DNA from: Neglectibacter timonensis
GTDB taxonomy: Bacteria; Bacillota; Clostridia; Oscillospirales; Acutalibacteraceae
NCBI RefSeq assembly: GCF_900048895.1
Contig: NZ_LT160640.1
Location: forward strand, 434,001-498,000
Length of the DNA stretch: 64,000 nucleotides
Reading direction: 5' to 3'
Below, piece after piece: positions 25,100-33,313 of this stretch (within the stretch, counting starts at the first letter, position 1; each line of letters begins with the position of its first letter). The position numbers were made by a program, and so were the translations under genes. The notes under the pieces were generated by a model. The model was not told where the DNA came from. It searched no databases and saw only the letters and a program-made list of their open reading frames with translations.

Positions 25100-28000
25100 A
25101 TGAGCATGTACAAGGAGGTTTCCACAAATCTGAATTTTGTGGAACGGGAAAAAGAGACGGAAAAGTTCTGGGAAGAGCACCATGTATTTGAGGAGAGTGT
25201 CGAAGAGCGCAAGGACGATCCCTCCTATACCTTTTACGACGGTCCGCCCACAGCAAATGGCAAGCCGCATATCGGCCATTTGGAAACCAGGGCGTTCAAA
25301 GACTTGTTTCCCCGCTACCAGACCATGAAGGGTAAAATGGTCCCCCGTAAGGCTGGCTGGGATACCCATGGCCTGCCTGTGGAGCTGGAGGTAGAAAAAC
25401 TCCTGAAGATCAACGGGAAAGAACAGATTGAAGAGTATGGAATTGCTCCCTTTATTGAAAAGTGCAAGGAGAGCGTATGGAAGTATAAGGGGATGTGGGA
25501 GGATTTCTCCAAAACCGTGGGTTTCTGGGCGGATATGGAGCACCCTTATGTCACGTATGATAACAATTTTATTGAGTCAGAGTGGTGGGCACTGAAGCAG
25601 ATATGGGACAAAGGCCTGCTCTATAAGGGCTTCAAAATCGTGCCTTACTGTCCCCGCTGCGGGACGCCTCTTTCTTCCCATGAGGTGGCCCAGGGGTATA
25701 AGGATGTAAAAGAACGTTCCGCCATTGCAAAATTTCGTTGTAAGGGCGAAGAAGCTTTCATCCTGGCGTGGACAACCACCCCATGGACGCTGCCCTCCAA
25801 CGTAGCGCTGTGCGTCAATGCCAATGAAGATTACGTGAAGGTGGAAAGCAAGGGCGAGACTTATTATCTTGCCCAGGCCCTTTGCGACACTGTGCTGGGG
25901 GAGGGAGAGTACACTGTTTTAGAGCAGTATAAGGGTGCCGACCTGGAGTATAAGGAATACGAGCCCCTGTTCGATTTTGTGCAGCCCAAGGAGAAATGCT
26001 GGTATGTCGTCTGTGACGATTACGTAACCCTTACTGACGGTACTGGCGTGGTGCACATCGCCCCTGCATTTGGTGAAGATGATGCTAAGGTCGGCCGCAA
26101 ATATAATCTGCCTCTGGTGCAGCTGGTGGACGCCAAGGGCCAGATGACCGCAGAAACCAAGTGGGCTGGCTTATTCTGCAAGGATGCGGACAAGGAAATC
26201 CTGATGGATCTGGAAGCCCACAACCAGCTGTTTTCCGCCCCTAAATTTGAGCATAGCTACCCGTTTTGCTGGCGCTGTGACACTCCGCTGATCTACTATG
26301 CCAGGGAATCCTGGTATATTAAAATGACGGATGTAAAGGAGGACTTGATCCGCAATAATAATACAGTGAACTGGCTTCCGGAAAGCATTGGCAAAGGCAG
26401 GTTCGGGGATTGGCTGGAAAATGTGCAGGATTGGGCTGTCAGCCGCAACCGTTATTGGGGAACGCCTCTCAACATCTGGGAATGTGAATGCGGTCATCGC
26501 CATGCCGTGGGCAGCATTGCCGAGCTGAGAGAGCTTTCTCCCAACTGTCCGGAGCATATCGAGCTGCACCGTCCCTATGTGGATGAGGTGACCATCACCT
26601 GTCCTCATTGCGGCAAGCAGATGAAGCGTGTGCCGGAAGTGATTGACTGCTGGTTCGATTCTGGATCCATGCCCTTTGCCCAGCATCACTATCCCTTTGA
26701 AAATCAAGAGCTGTTCGAGCAGCAGTTCCCCGCGGATTTTATCTCTGAGGCGGTGGACCAAACCCGGGGCTGGTTCTATTCGCTGCTGGCGATTTCCACC
26801 CTGCTGTTCAACAAGGCGCCGTATAAGAATGTGCTGGTTCTTGGTTTGGTGCAGGACGAAAACGGTCAGAAAATGAGCAAATCAAAAGGTAACGCTGTTG
26901 ATCCGGTGGAGGCTCTGAATAAATTCGGCGCGGATTCTCTCCGTTGGTATTTCTACACCAACTCCGCGCCCTGGCTGCCCAGCCGTTTTCATGAGAAGGC
27001 CGTGGTGGAGGGACAGAAAAAATTCTTCTCTACTCTTTGGAATACCTATGCTTTCTTTGTGCTGTACGCCAATATCGACGGTTTCGATGCGTCTAAGTAC
27101 AGGCTGTCGGATTGTAAGCTGACGGTGATGGACCATTGGCTGCTTTCCCGGTTGAACACGGCGGTGAAGGGAATCGATGAAAACCTGGCTTCATACCGCG
27201 TGCCTGAGGCCGCCCGCGTGCTTCAGGATTTTGTGGACGAGATGAGCAACTGGTATGTGCGCCGCAGCCGTGAACGATTCTGGGCCCAGGAGATGAGTTC
27301 GGATAAGACAGCCGCCTATATGACGCTGTACACGGCTCTGGTCACTACGGCCAAGGTGGCGGCGCCGATGGCTCCGTTTATGAGTGACGAGATTTACCGT
27401 AATTTGGTGTGCTCAGTAGACGGGAATGCGCCTGAGAGCGTGCATCTCTGTTCCTTCCCGGAATACGACGCAGGCCTTGTGGATTCAAAATTGGAAGCTG
27501 ACATGGATGAGGTTCTCCGGGTGGTCACTCTGGGCCGCGCAGCCAGAAATCTTTGTAACTGTAAGAACCGGCAGCCCTTGCAGCGCCTCTATACCGACGC
27601 GAACGAGGATCTGGGCGGGCTGTATCAGGATATCATCAAGCAGGAGCTGAACGTGAAGGAGCTGGTGTTCCTCAGCGATATGTCTGAATTTACCGCCTAT
27701 ACCTTCAAGCCTCAGCTGAAGCTTCTGGGACAGAAGTACGGCAAGAAGATCGGGGAAATCCGCACTGTGCTGCAAAATCTGGACGGGAGTGCTGCCAAAA
27801 AACAGCTGGATGCCGACGGGGTATTGAAGCTGCAGCTTGCCGATGGGGAAATCAGCCTCACAGAGGAGGAACTGCTCATCGACACGGCGCAGAAGGAGGG
27901 CTTTACCTCCGTATCCGAACGGGGTCTCACCGTGGTGTTGGATACCAATCTGACCGAGCCGCTGATTGAAGAGGGTTTTGTGCGTGAGATTGTCAGTAAG

Positions 28001-28219
28001 GTGCAGTCCATGCGCAAAGACGCCGGTTTCAACGTCACTGATCATATAGAAGTCTACCAGAGCGACAGTGAAAAGGTGGCGGAGGTGCTCCGGCGAAACG
28101 AGTCCTCCATCCTTCATGATGTGTTGGGAGAGGCCTGTCATTATGGAGAGCTGGAAGGTTATACCGCTGAATGGGATGTCAACGGTGAAAAAACCAGCTT
28201 TGGTGTGAAACGCGTATAA
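25100..28219 (+). CDS. ileS: Isoleucyl-tRNA synthetase, type 2-like
   Basis: Class I synthetase charging tRNA-Ile, 1039 aa. HIGH motif in PTANGKPHIGHLETRAFKD, WDTHGLPVELEVEK, the CP1 editing domain with TTTPWTLPSN and DGTGVVHIAPAFGEDD, KMSKS motif in NGQKMSKSKGN, and the anticodon-binding domain after residue 700. The length, the GHLETRAFKD context and the lack of the C-terminal zinc finger of the common bacterial enzyme place it with the eukaryote-like type 2 group, which in known cases is less sensitive to mupirocin. ATG 25100 follows AGAAAGGAAG; the longer frame from 24977 would start inside the T-box terminator region. Confidence 0.95.
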   Translation: MSMYKEVSTNLNFVEREKETEKFWEEHHVFEESVEERKDDPSYTFYDGPPTANGKPHIGHLETRAFKDLFPRYQTMKGKMVPRKAGWDTHGLPVELEVEKLLKINGKEQIEEYGIAPFIEKCKESVWKYKGMWEDFSKTVGFWADMEHPYVTYDNNFIESEWWALKQIWDKGLLYKGFKIVPYCPRCGTPLSSHEVAQGYKDVKERSAIAKFRCKGEEAFILAWTTTPWTLPSNVALCVNANEDYVKVESKGETYYLAQALCDTVLGEGEYTVLEQYKGADLEYKEYEPLFDFVQPKEKCWYVVCDDYVTLTDGTGVVHIAPAFGEDDAKVGRKYNLPLVQLVDAKGQMTAETKWAGLFCKDADKEILMDLEAHNQLFSAPKFEHSYPFCWRCDTPLIYYARESWYIKMTDVKEDLIRNNNTVNWLPESIGKGRFGDWLENVQDWAVSRNRYWGTPLNIWECECGHRHAVGSIAELRELSPNCPEHIELHRPYVDEVTITCPHCGKQMKRVPEVIDCWFDSGSMPFAQHHYPFENQELFEQQFPADFISEAVDQTRGWFYSLLAISTLLFNKAPYKNVLVLGLVQDENGQKMSKSKGNAVDPVEALNKFGADSLRWYFYTNSAPWLPSRFHEKAVVEGQKKFFSTLWNTYAFFVLYANIDGFDASKYRLSDCKLTVMDHWLLSRLNTAVKGIDENLASYRVPEAARVLQDFVDEMSNWYVRRSRERFWAQEMSSDKTAAYMTLYTALVTTAKVAAPMAPFMSDEIYRNLVCSVDGNAPESVHLCSFPEYDAGLVDSKLEADMDEVLRVVTLGRAARNLCNCKNRQPLQRLYTDANEDLGGLYQDIIKQELNVKELVFLSDMSEFTAYTFKPQLKLLGQKYGKKIGEIRTVLQNLDGSAAKKQLDADGVLKLQLADGEISLTEEELLIDTAQKEGFTSVSERGLTVVLDTNLTEPLIEEGFVREIVSKVQSMRKDAGFNVTDHIEVYQSDSEKVAEVLRRNESSILHDVLGEACHYGELEGYTAEWDVNGEKTSFGVKRV

Positions 28220-28229
28220 AAAACAGAAA

Positions 28230-28266
28230 GAAAGCCCAAGCCAAAAATGTTTTGGCTTGGGCTTTC
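28230..28266 (+). terminator. Strong hairpin after ileS
   Basis: GAAAGCCCAAGCCAAAA pairs over 17 bp with TTTTGGCTTGGGCTTTC around ATG. It lacks a T run of its own; a second hairpin with one follows. Confidence 0.65.
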
Positions 28267-28313
28267 TCAGGAAACAAATTCGCCGAGAGATACTGTTAGT
28301 TTCGGTTCCACGA

Positions 28314-28352
28314 AAAAAGGTCTTTCCCTGAAGATGGGGGAAAGACCTTTTT
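28314..28352. terminator. Bidirectional terminator between ileS and the Gfo/Idh gene
   Basis: AAAAAGGTCTTTCCC pairs with GGGAAAGACCTTTTT, so both strands end in a U run. It serves ileS (plus) and the convergent oxidoreductase (minus). Confidence 0.85.
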
Positions 28353-28362
28353 CAATTAGCCA

Positions 28363-29331
28363 TTAGAAACAATATCTTTTGCCGGTCTTAAAGGACTCAT
28401 AGGCGCCCACCATAAATTTGGTGAGGGCAACAGCATCATCAATACCGTTGGGAGCTTCTCCGCCGTTTACCACAGCGTCAATCCAGGAGTCGACGGGGAG
28501 GGGAAGCGCGTTGGGAAGATCGGTCTTTTCCACCAGCTTATTATCGGTCTCCTCACAGCAGTATTCCAGGATGTCATTGTGTACCATCAGAGAACCCTGA
28601 GTACCGCTCATCTCCAGAACGTAGGGCATTCCAGTGGTGACAAAGCCGGTTTCCGATACGCCGATGGCTCCATTTGCGAATTCAATTACCGATACCGCAT
28701 TGTCTTCTACGCCGCGGTTTGTCACTTGGGTGAACATGGAAACCACGGATTTCGGTTCCCCCATAAACCAATTCAAAGTATACATGGGATGGGCGCCCAA
28801 GTCGATCATGGCGCCGCCGCCGGTCTGGGACGCGTCGTAAAAATGAGGAGGAAGCCAATCGCCCGTGCTGCCGTTGTGCGCGTCCCGGACTCGGGCGTAG
28901 GTTATCTCACCGAGCTTGCCGCTTTCTACAAGCTGTTTGGCCCCCAGCAGGGTGGGCCATGTTTTATGGGGGTAAGAAATAGTGAATTTAACACCGCTGG
29001 CTCTTACTGCATCAGCGATCTCTTTCGCTTCCTCGTTGGTAAAAGCCAGAACCTTCTCTGTGAAAATATGTTTTCCTGCCTTGGCCGCCGCAATCAGTAC
29101 GTCGTGATGCTCACAGGTAGCGGTAGTGATTTGAACGCCGGCGATGGAAGGATCAGACCAGATGGTCTCGAGTTCAGCAGAAAAAGGAATCCCAAACTCT
29201 TTTGCAAAGGCTTCTCCACGTTCCCGGTCGCTGTCCCAGACACAGGCGAGCTCGGTATGGGGGTTGTTTTTTATTGCCTCGGCATATTCTTTTGTGTGTA
29301 CATGCCAGGCACCGACGACTGCTACTTTCAT
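28363..29331 (-). CDS. Gfo/Idh/MocA family oxidoreductase
   Basis: A 322-aa NAD(P)-dependent dehydrogenase-like protein. The Rossmann start is KVAVVGAWHVHTKEYAEAI, the sheet motif is FTEKVLAFTNEEAKEIADA (EKV in place of EKP), and MIDLGAHPMYTLNWFMGEP carries the family's D/H pair. Distinct from the 429-aa relative at 17981. ATG at 29331 follows AAGAGAGGTA. A kinase-like gene lies 243 nt upstream on the same strand, and an 18-bp palindrome sits between the two. Likely acts on a sugar derivative; the substrate is not readable. Confidence 0.88.
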   Translation of the reverse strand: MKVAVVGAWHVHTKEYAEAIKNNPHTELACVWDSDRERGEAFAKEFGIPFSAELETIWSDPSIAGVQITTATCEHHDVLIAAAKAGKHIFTEKVLAFTNEEAKEIADAVRASGVKFTISYPHKTWPTLLGAKQLVESGKLGEITYARVRDAHNGSTGDWLPPHFYDASQTGGGAMIDLGAHPMYTLNWFMGEPKSVVSMFTQVTNRGVEDNAVSVIEFANGAIGVSETGFVTTGMPYVLEMSGTQGSLMVHNDILEYCCEETDNKLVEKTDLPNALPLPVDSWIDAVVNGGEAPNGIDDAVALTKFMVGAYESFKTGKRYCF

Positions 29332-29398
29332 GGAATCATACCTCTCTTGACAGAGCTGCTGAAACAGCCCTCATATTTGACGGAAAAGCTTATTAAAA

Positions 29399-29416
29399 CG
29401 GAATACCGGTATTCCG
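29399..29416 (-). promoter_or_regulatory. 18-bp perfect palindrome upstream of the Gfo/Idh gene
   Basis: CGGAATACCGGTATTCCG is its own reverse complement and lies 68 nt upstream of the minus-strand start at 29331. The remaining 243-nt gap (29332-29574) shows no gene. A dimeric regulator site is the simplest reading. Confidence 0.45.
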
Positions 29417-29574
29417 CTGTAGACAGACATTCTGTCCATCCGGTGAAGAAACATAGAGAACGCTGTGACATCCGCGATGGTGGCTGGGAGCGCAGCGGCT
29501 CTCTTCTTCCGGCCCCAAAGAATTCATAAGCATTTCCGGTTCCAAGCTTACACCATAGCAAACAAAAAAGCAAG

Positions 29575-30678
29575 TCAGCAATATTTTTTTGCAAGCTGCG
29601 AAATAACACTGCGCATTTCAGGCATGTGCTCTTCCAGATCGGCGGTGAGTTTCAATTGGTTTCTGGCCCGATCCAGATTGTGTTCGGGATATTTTGTTTG
29701 GAAATAGACGTCTCCATTCAGATAATCCGTCAAAAAGCGAATTCCGGTTTCATAAGTCATCGTCCATGCACCGTCCGGCAGGGTTTCCAACTCTTTTTCC
29801 GTTAAAGAGTTGCCGACAGCAGAGAAAAAACCTCTGGCATAGGCTTCAAATCTTGAGAACTCAAACCGTATTTTACTGAGATCGGTCTCATCTTCAGCGG
29901 CGGCAGTGGCTCCTGCACGGATGGAATCTCCAAAATCGAAGGCAGCCAAACCTGGCATCACAGTGTCCAAATCAATGACGCATACGGCATGTCCGGAGTT
30001 GTTGTCCAGCAGCACATTGCTCAGTTTGGTGTCGTTATGCGTCACACGCAAAGGAAGCGTACCGCGCTCCAATAACCCCATCAGCAGGCCGCAGCGCTCT
30101 TTTCTCTGTTGTGCAAACTGAAGTTCGAAAAAGGCACGACTCAGCCTCTCCGCAGAAGCCCTTTCAACAGCGGCTGTCAGCTGCTGGAATCGTTTTGGAG
30201 TATTATGGAAGCCGGGAAGAATCTCATGCAGGGTTTCCGCCGGATAATCGCTGAGCATCCTCTGAAAATTGCCGAAAGCCCTGCCTGCTTCGAACAGCAG
30301 TTCCGGACGGTCGGCAGTTTCATGGGCGGAAGCTCCTTCTACGAAATTGACACAGCGCCAATATTCGCCTTCTTCGTCGAGCAGATAGTATTTCCCATCG
30401 CTGGCCTGCATAACGGAAAGAGTTTCTCTTTCCGGATCGCCGCCCTGCAGAATAATCTTTTTCTTCAGGAATTCGGTGATCCCCAGAATGTTTTCCATGA
30501 TGTCGGGGGGAGAGGGAAATACGAAACGGTTGATCCGCTGAAGAATATATTGCTTTTTTCCGGAACGGACCAGGTAGGTGCAGTTGATATGGCCGCTGGT
30601 CAAAGGCCTGAATTCCGAGGCCTCATCCAATCCATATGCGGATAATACTTTTGAACTTATAGTGCACGACCGTTTCAT
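29575..30678 (-). CDS. APH/choline-kinase-fold sugar kinase, N-acetylhexosamine 1-kinase-like
   Basis: A 367-aa phosphotransferase of the aminoglycoside phosphotransferase fold. N-terminal lobe: GHINCTYLV and the ATP lysine region QYILQRINRFVFP. Catalytic loop: THNDTKLSNVLLD (HxDxxxxN), followed by the metal-binding VIDLDTVMPGLAAFDFGDSIR. The DLDTVMPGLAxxDFGDxIR stretch and the length are like N-acetylhexosamine 1-kinase (NahK) rather than antibiotic kinases, so sugar 1-phosphorylation is the best guess. ATG at 30678 follows GAGAAAGGAATC. The GHKL gene lies 39 nt upstream on the same strand. Confidence 0.75.
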   Translation of the reverse strand: MKRSCTISSKVLSAYGLDEASEFRPLTSGHINCTYLVRSGKKQYILQRINRFVFPSPPDIMENILGITEFLKKKIILQGGDPERETLSVMQASDGKYYLLDEEGEYWRCVNFVEGASAHETADRPELLFEAGRAFGNFQRMLSDYPAETLHEILPGFHNTPKRFQQLTAAVERASAERLSRAFFELQFAQQRKERCGLLMGLLERGTLPLRVTHNDTKLSNVLLDNNSGHAVCVIDLDTVMPGLAAFDFGDSIRAGATAAAEDETDLSKIRFEFSRFEAYARGFFSAVGNSLTEKELETLPDGAWTMTYETGIRFLTDYLNGDVYFQTKYPEHNLDRARNQLKLTADLEEHMPEMRSVISQLAKKYC

Positions 30679-30717
30679 TGGCGAGAGATTCCTTTCTCAA
30701 ACGATGCCGTATCAGGC

Positions 30718-32016
30718 TTAATAACGCACCAGAACTTTGACAATTTTTCCTTCGGGAGAATCAGAAATGCTGATTTTTCCACTGTATCGATTTACAATTT
30801 CTGCAGTGTTTTCAAGACCGGTCTGATCCTGATCCTCAGTTCGGTCTTCGAGAAACCAGGAAATCACTTGAGCGACATTTTTGCCGCGCAGCGTAAATTT
30901 TTCATTGGGTTCCGGGTACGCGGAATAGACTGCTTCAAAACAAAGCCCTTCCGGAGCGGTAAACAATGTAAAATGAATCTTCCTTTCCCCTTCAAAATGA
31001 GAAGCGGTAAGCCACGCTTTTGTCAGAAGTTCGTTAGCGATAATACAAATTTCCCCGGTCTTCAATGGAGTTTCTCCAATAAACGCGCTGCTTTCAAACA
31101 TAATGCCACTTTGAGAACAAAGGGCGGCTTTTGTGGCAATTACCGCATTGATATAGGGATTCTCGTTATAGTCCCTAAGCATGGGAGATTGGGCTATGGA
31201 TGCCTTTATCGAATCGACATATCCGGGAACACGGTCGGAGACTCCGTCCAAAACCATAACTTTAACCGTATCCAATGCATATTCGCCGTTTTTCCGCGCA
31301 TTTTTAACCTCTTTGATTCCTGCAAGCATATCCGCAAAATCTCCGGATTCCATCTCGAGAATCCGCCTGCGGGCAGCCTCTTCTGCAGATGTTTCCCGAA
31401 ATTTCGCGGCGTGAAATAGGGAACGGAAGGCAAATAAGATCGCGCTGTAGAACAATACAGCGCAAAGCAGGCGGGCTGCAAAGATATTCGTGCGGAACAA
31501 AAAATCAAAGCTTCCAAGGCAAAGAAAATAGCCGAAAATTGAGATCAGAAAGATACCGGTGATAAAACCGGATACGCCCCGGTCGCTGAAATGATGATAA
31601 GGACGGTAGAGACAGAGACAGAGCAGCGCAGTGAAGAGAAGATAGAGTAAGACAGAGAAGATCCCGGCAAAAGCGCCTGTTGTTGAAAAAGGCATGATTC
31701 CCAGCAGCAGCTCGCAGAAAAAGGAAAGAAACGCAAAATTACACATGGCAAGAAGAGCCAAATACAGCTTCTGCATGAAATTGTTGGTACTGAGAAAGAG
31801 GGAAGAGAGAAAAAGCAGCAGCACGTTTAGCAGGCAGGAGAGCTGATTTGCCAGCTGTATATCCTTTATGGCATGAGAAAGCAACCCGCCGCAGGCAAGA
31901 GATAGGAAATATACGGCGGCGGTGACAGACACGGTGGTCCAAAACCGATAACGATCCTCCAGAAGGGCTAAGAAAAGCCCGGCGTTGCAGAGAAATGCAA
32001 TGGTAAAATAGATCAA
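30718..32016 (-). CDS. Membrane GHKL-domain protein, degenerate AgrC-type kinase
   Basis: A 432-aa protein with six or seven TM segments (residues 1-205), a linker, and a C-terminal GHKL-like ATPase remnant. GLENTAEIVNRYSGKISI resembles the last GHKL motif, but the N box reads NELLTKAWLTA, where the family has a second Asn, the DxGxG box is missing, and no phospho-acceptor His is seen in the dimerisation region (RKNGEYALDTVKV). No response regulator is adjacent. TTG 32016 was chosen: AAAAAGGAG lies 9 nt upstream, while ATG 32061 has no ribosome site. It may be a catalytically inactive sensor. Confidence 0.65.
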   Translation of the reverse strand: MIYFTIAFLCNAGLFLALLEDRYRFWTTVSVTAAVYFLSLACGGLLSHAIKDIQLANQLSCLLNVLLLFLSSLFLSTNNFMQKLYLALLAMCNFAFLSFFCELLLGIMPFSTTGAFAGIFSVLLYLLFTALLCLCLYRPYHHFSDRGVSGFITGIFLISIFGYFLCLGSFDFLFRTNIFAARLLCAVLFYSAILFAFRSLFHAAKFRETSAEEAARRRILEMESGDFADMLAGIKEVKNARKNGEYALDTVKVMVLDGVSDRVPGYVDSIKASIAQSPMLRDYNENPYINAVIATKAALCSQSGIMFESSAFIGETPLKTGEICIIANELLTKAWLTASHFEGERKIHFTLFTAPEGLCFEAVYSAYPEPNEKFTLRGKNVAQVISWFLEDRTEDQDQTGLENTAEIVNRYSGKISISDSPEGKIVKVLVRY

Positions 32017-32115
32017 GTTCGGCAACTCCTTTTTCCCTGTATGGCGGCCATACAGTCCCATTTATTAAATAAGCCACAGTATAGAAACGCGATTTTACTG
32101 TAAAGCTTATATACA

Positions 32116-32145
32116 ATTATAGCATAGAACCATTCAGAAGGACAA
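32116..32145 (-). promoter_or_regulatory. Promoter of the GHKL gene (minus)
   Basis: On the minus strand TTGTCC, 18-nt spacer, TATAAT with TGC just before it (extended -10). Divergent to the PadR promoter 60 nt away. Confidence 0.55.
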
Positions 32146-32206
32146 TTTATTTTTCGAATTTGCTCGAAAACTGTAGGAGGAAATATATTTTATTACAAAA
32201 TATACA

Positions 32207-32235
32207 TTGACAGACGAGGTATATAAGAGTAATAT
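32207..32235 (+). promoter_or_regulatory. Promoter and possible PadR operator
   Basis: Perfect TTGACA at 32207-32212, 17-nt spacer, TAATAT at 32230-32235. The spacer and -10 contain ATATA...TATAT in inverted order (about 32221-32237), the kind of AT-rich dyad PadR repressors bind, which suggests autorepression. Confidence 0.6.
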
Positions 32236-32264
32236 ATCATTGAAATTACAAAAGGAGGGATTCA

Positions 32265-32609
32265 ATGTCCATTGCATCAGATATGATACGAGGCCATACG
32301 GATACCATCATTTTGGCGCAGTTAATGCGGGGAGACAGCTATGGGTACAAAATTAATCGTGCGATTGAGATGAAGACCGGAGGTCAATATGAGCTGAAAG
32401 AGGCTACGCTTTACACAGCGTTCCGCAGACTGGAGCAGATGGGATGTATTACCTCCTATTGGGGTGACGAAAATACTGGAGCCCGCAGGAGGTACTATTC
32501 CATCACGGAACTTGGTGTGGAGAATTATTATCGCATGCTGGCGGATTGGGAACAGTCCAGGCAGATTATTGAAGAGTTGATCCGGCCCGACGGAACAGTC
32601 GGAAATTAA
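32265..32609 (+). CDS. PadR family transcriptional regulator
   Basis: A 114-aa winged-helix protein: TIILAQLMRGDSYGYKINRAIE, then ELKEATLYTAFRRLEQMGCITSYW and RRRYYSITELG, the three PadR signature stretches. The C-terminal dimerisation helix is short (subfamily s2-like). ATG 32265 has AAAGGAGGG 6 nt upstream. It heads a three-gene set with a HAAS-domain membrane protein and a DUF4097 protein, the standard Firmicutes arrangement in which PadR represses the set. Confidence 0.92.
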   Translation: MSIASDMIRGHTDTIILAQLMRGDSYGYKINRAIEMKTGGQYELKEATLYTAFRRLEQMGCITSYWGDENTGARRRYYSITELGVENYYRMLADWEQSRQIIEELIRPDGTVGN

Positions 32610-32634
32610 AGAAGCGGGAGGATATCATTTCATC

Positions 32635-33291
32635 ATGGAGTACAGAATCAGAGCTTACGTCGATGAACTGTTTGAAAGCGCACCGAGAACTCAGCGTGCA
32701 TATGAGCTGAAGATCGAGCTCACACAGAACCTTATCGATAAATATTACGCCCTGGTCAGCGAGGGCAAAAGCGAACAGGACGCTTATAATCTGACCGTTA
32801 TGAGCATTGGCGACGTTCGGGAGCTGTTTGAAGGACTGGAAGATACTTCAAGCCCTGGACAAACCGCCTACGTACCGCAGGATCACACTATAAAGCGTCA
32901 TGCGGCCACTACCGCCATTGCCATTATGATGTACATTTTGAGTGTGGTGCCGCTGATCATTCTGGGATCGATCGGGGTATTTGAAATCTTGGGGGTAGTC
33001 ATCATGTTTCTCATGGTGGCGGGGGCGACCGGCCTGCTGATCTACAGCAGCATGTCGAAACCCAAAAAAGGGGCGGAAAATACCGTGGTTTCCGATTTTA
33101 AAAACTGGCAGACGCAAAACACGCAAAGGCGGCAGATGCTCAAGGGAATTCGCTCTGCCTACTGGCCGCTAGTGCTTGCCATCTATTTTCTGATCGGTTT
33201 TACAACAGGGAAATGGGTAGTATGCCTGGTTATATTTTTGATTGCGGCTGCAGGAGAAGCCATACTACAGTCGTTGTTTTCCATGAAATGA
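32635..33291 (+). CDS. HAAS/DUF1700-like permease-prefix membrane protein
   Basis: A 218-aa protein. Residues 1-75 are a helical cytoplasmic HAAS-type domain (RIRAYVDELFESAPRTQRAYELK, SEQDAYNLTVMSIGDVRELF), followed by four TM segments (about 88-110, 113-135, 175-192, 195-215). Such proteins accompany PadR regulators and DUF4097 proteins, and are thought to link envelope state to the regulator. ATG 32635 has GGGAGG 12-14 nt upstream, a rather long spacing. Confidence 0.8.
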   Translation: MEYRIRAYVDELFESAPRTQRAYELKIELTQNLIDKYYALVSEGKSEQDAYNLTVMSIGDVRELFEGLEDTSSPGQTAYVPQDHTIKRHAATTAIAIMMYILSVVPLIILGSIGVFEILGVVIMFLMVAGATGLLIYSSMSKPKKGAENTVVSDFKNWQTQNTQRRQMLKGIRSAYWPLVLAIYFLIGFTTGKWVVCLVIFLIAAAGEAILQSLFSMK

Positions 33292-33313
33292 AATTAGCCT
33301 AGGGGGGTTGTTT

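Noticed and set aside
28579-29529. 316-codon plus-strand open frame opposite the Gfo/Idh gene
   Set aside because: It crosses the gene on the other strand and the palindromic gap, lacks a ribosome site and a recognisable domain.
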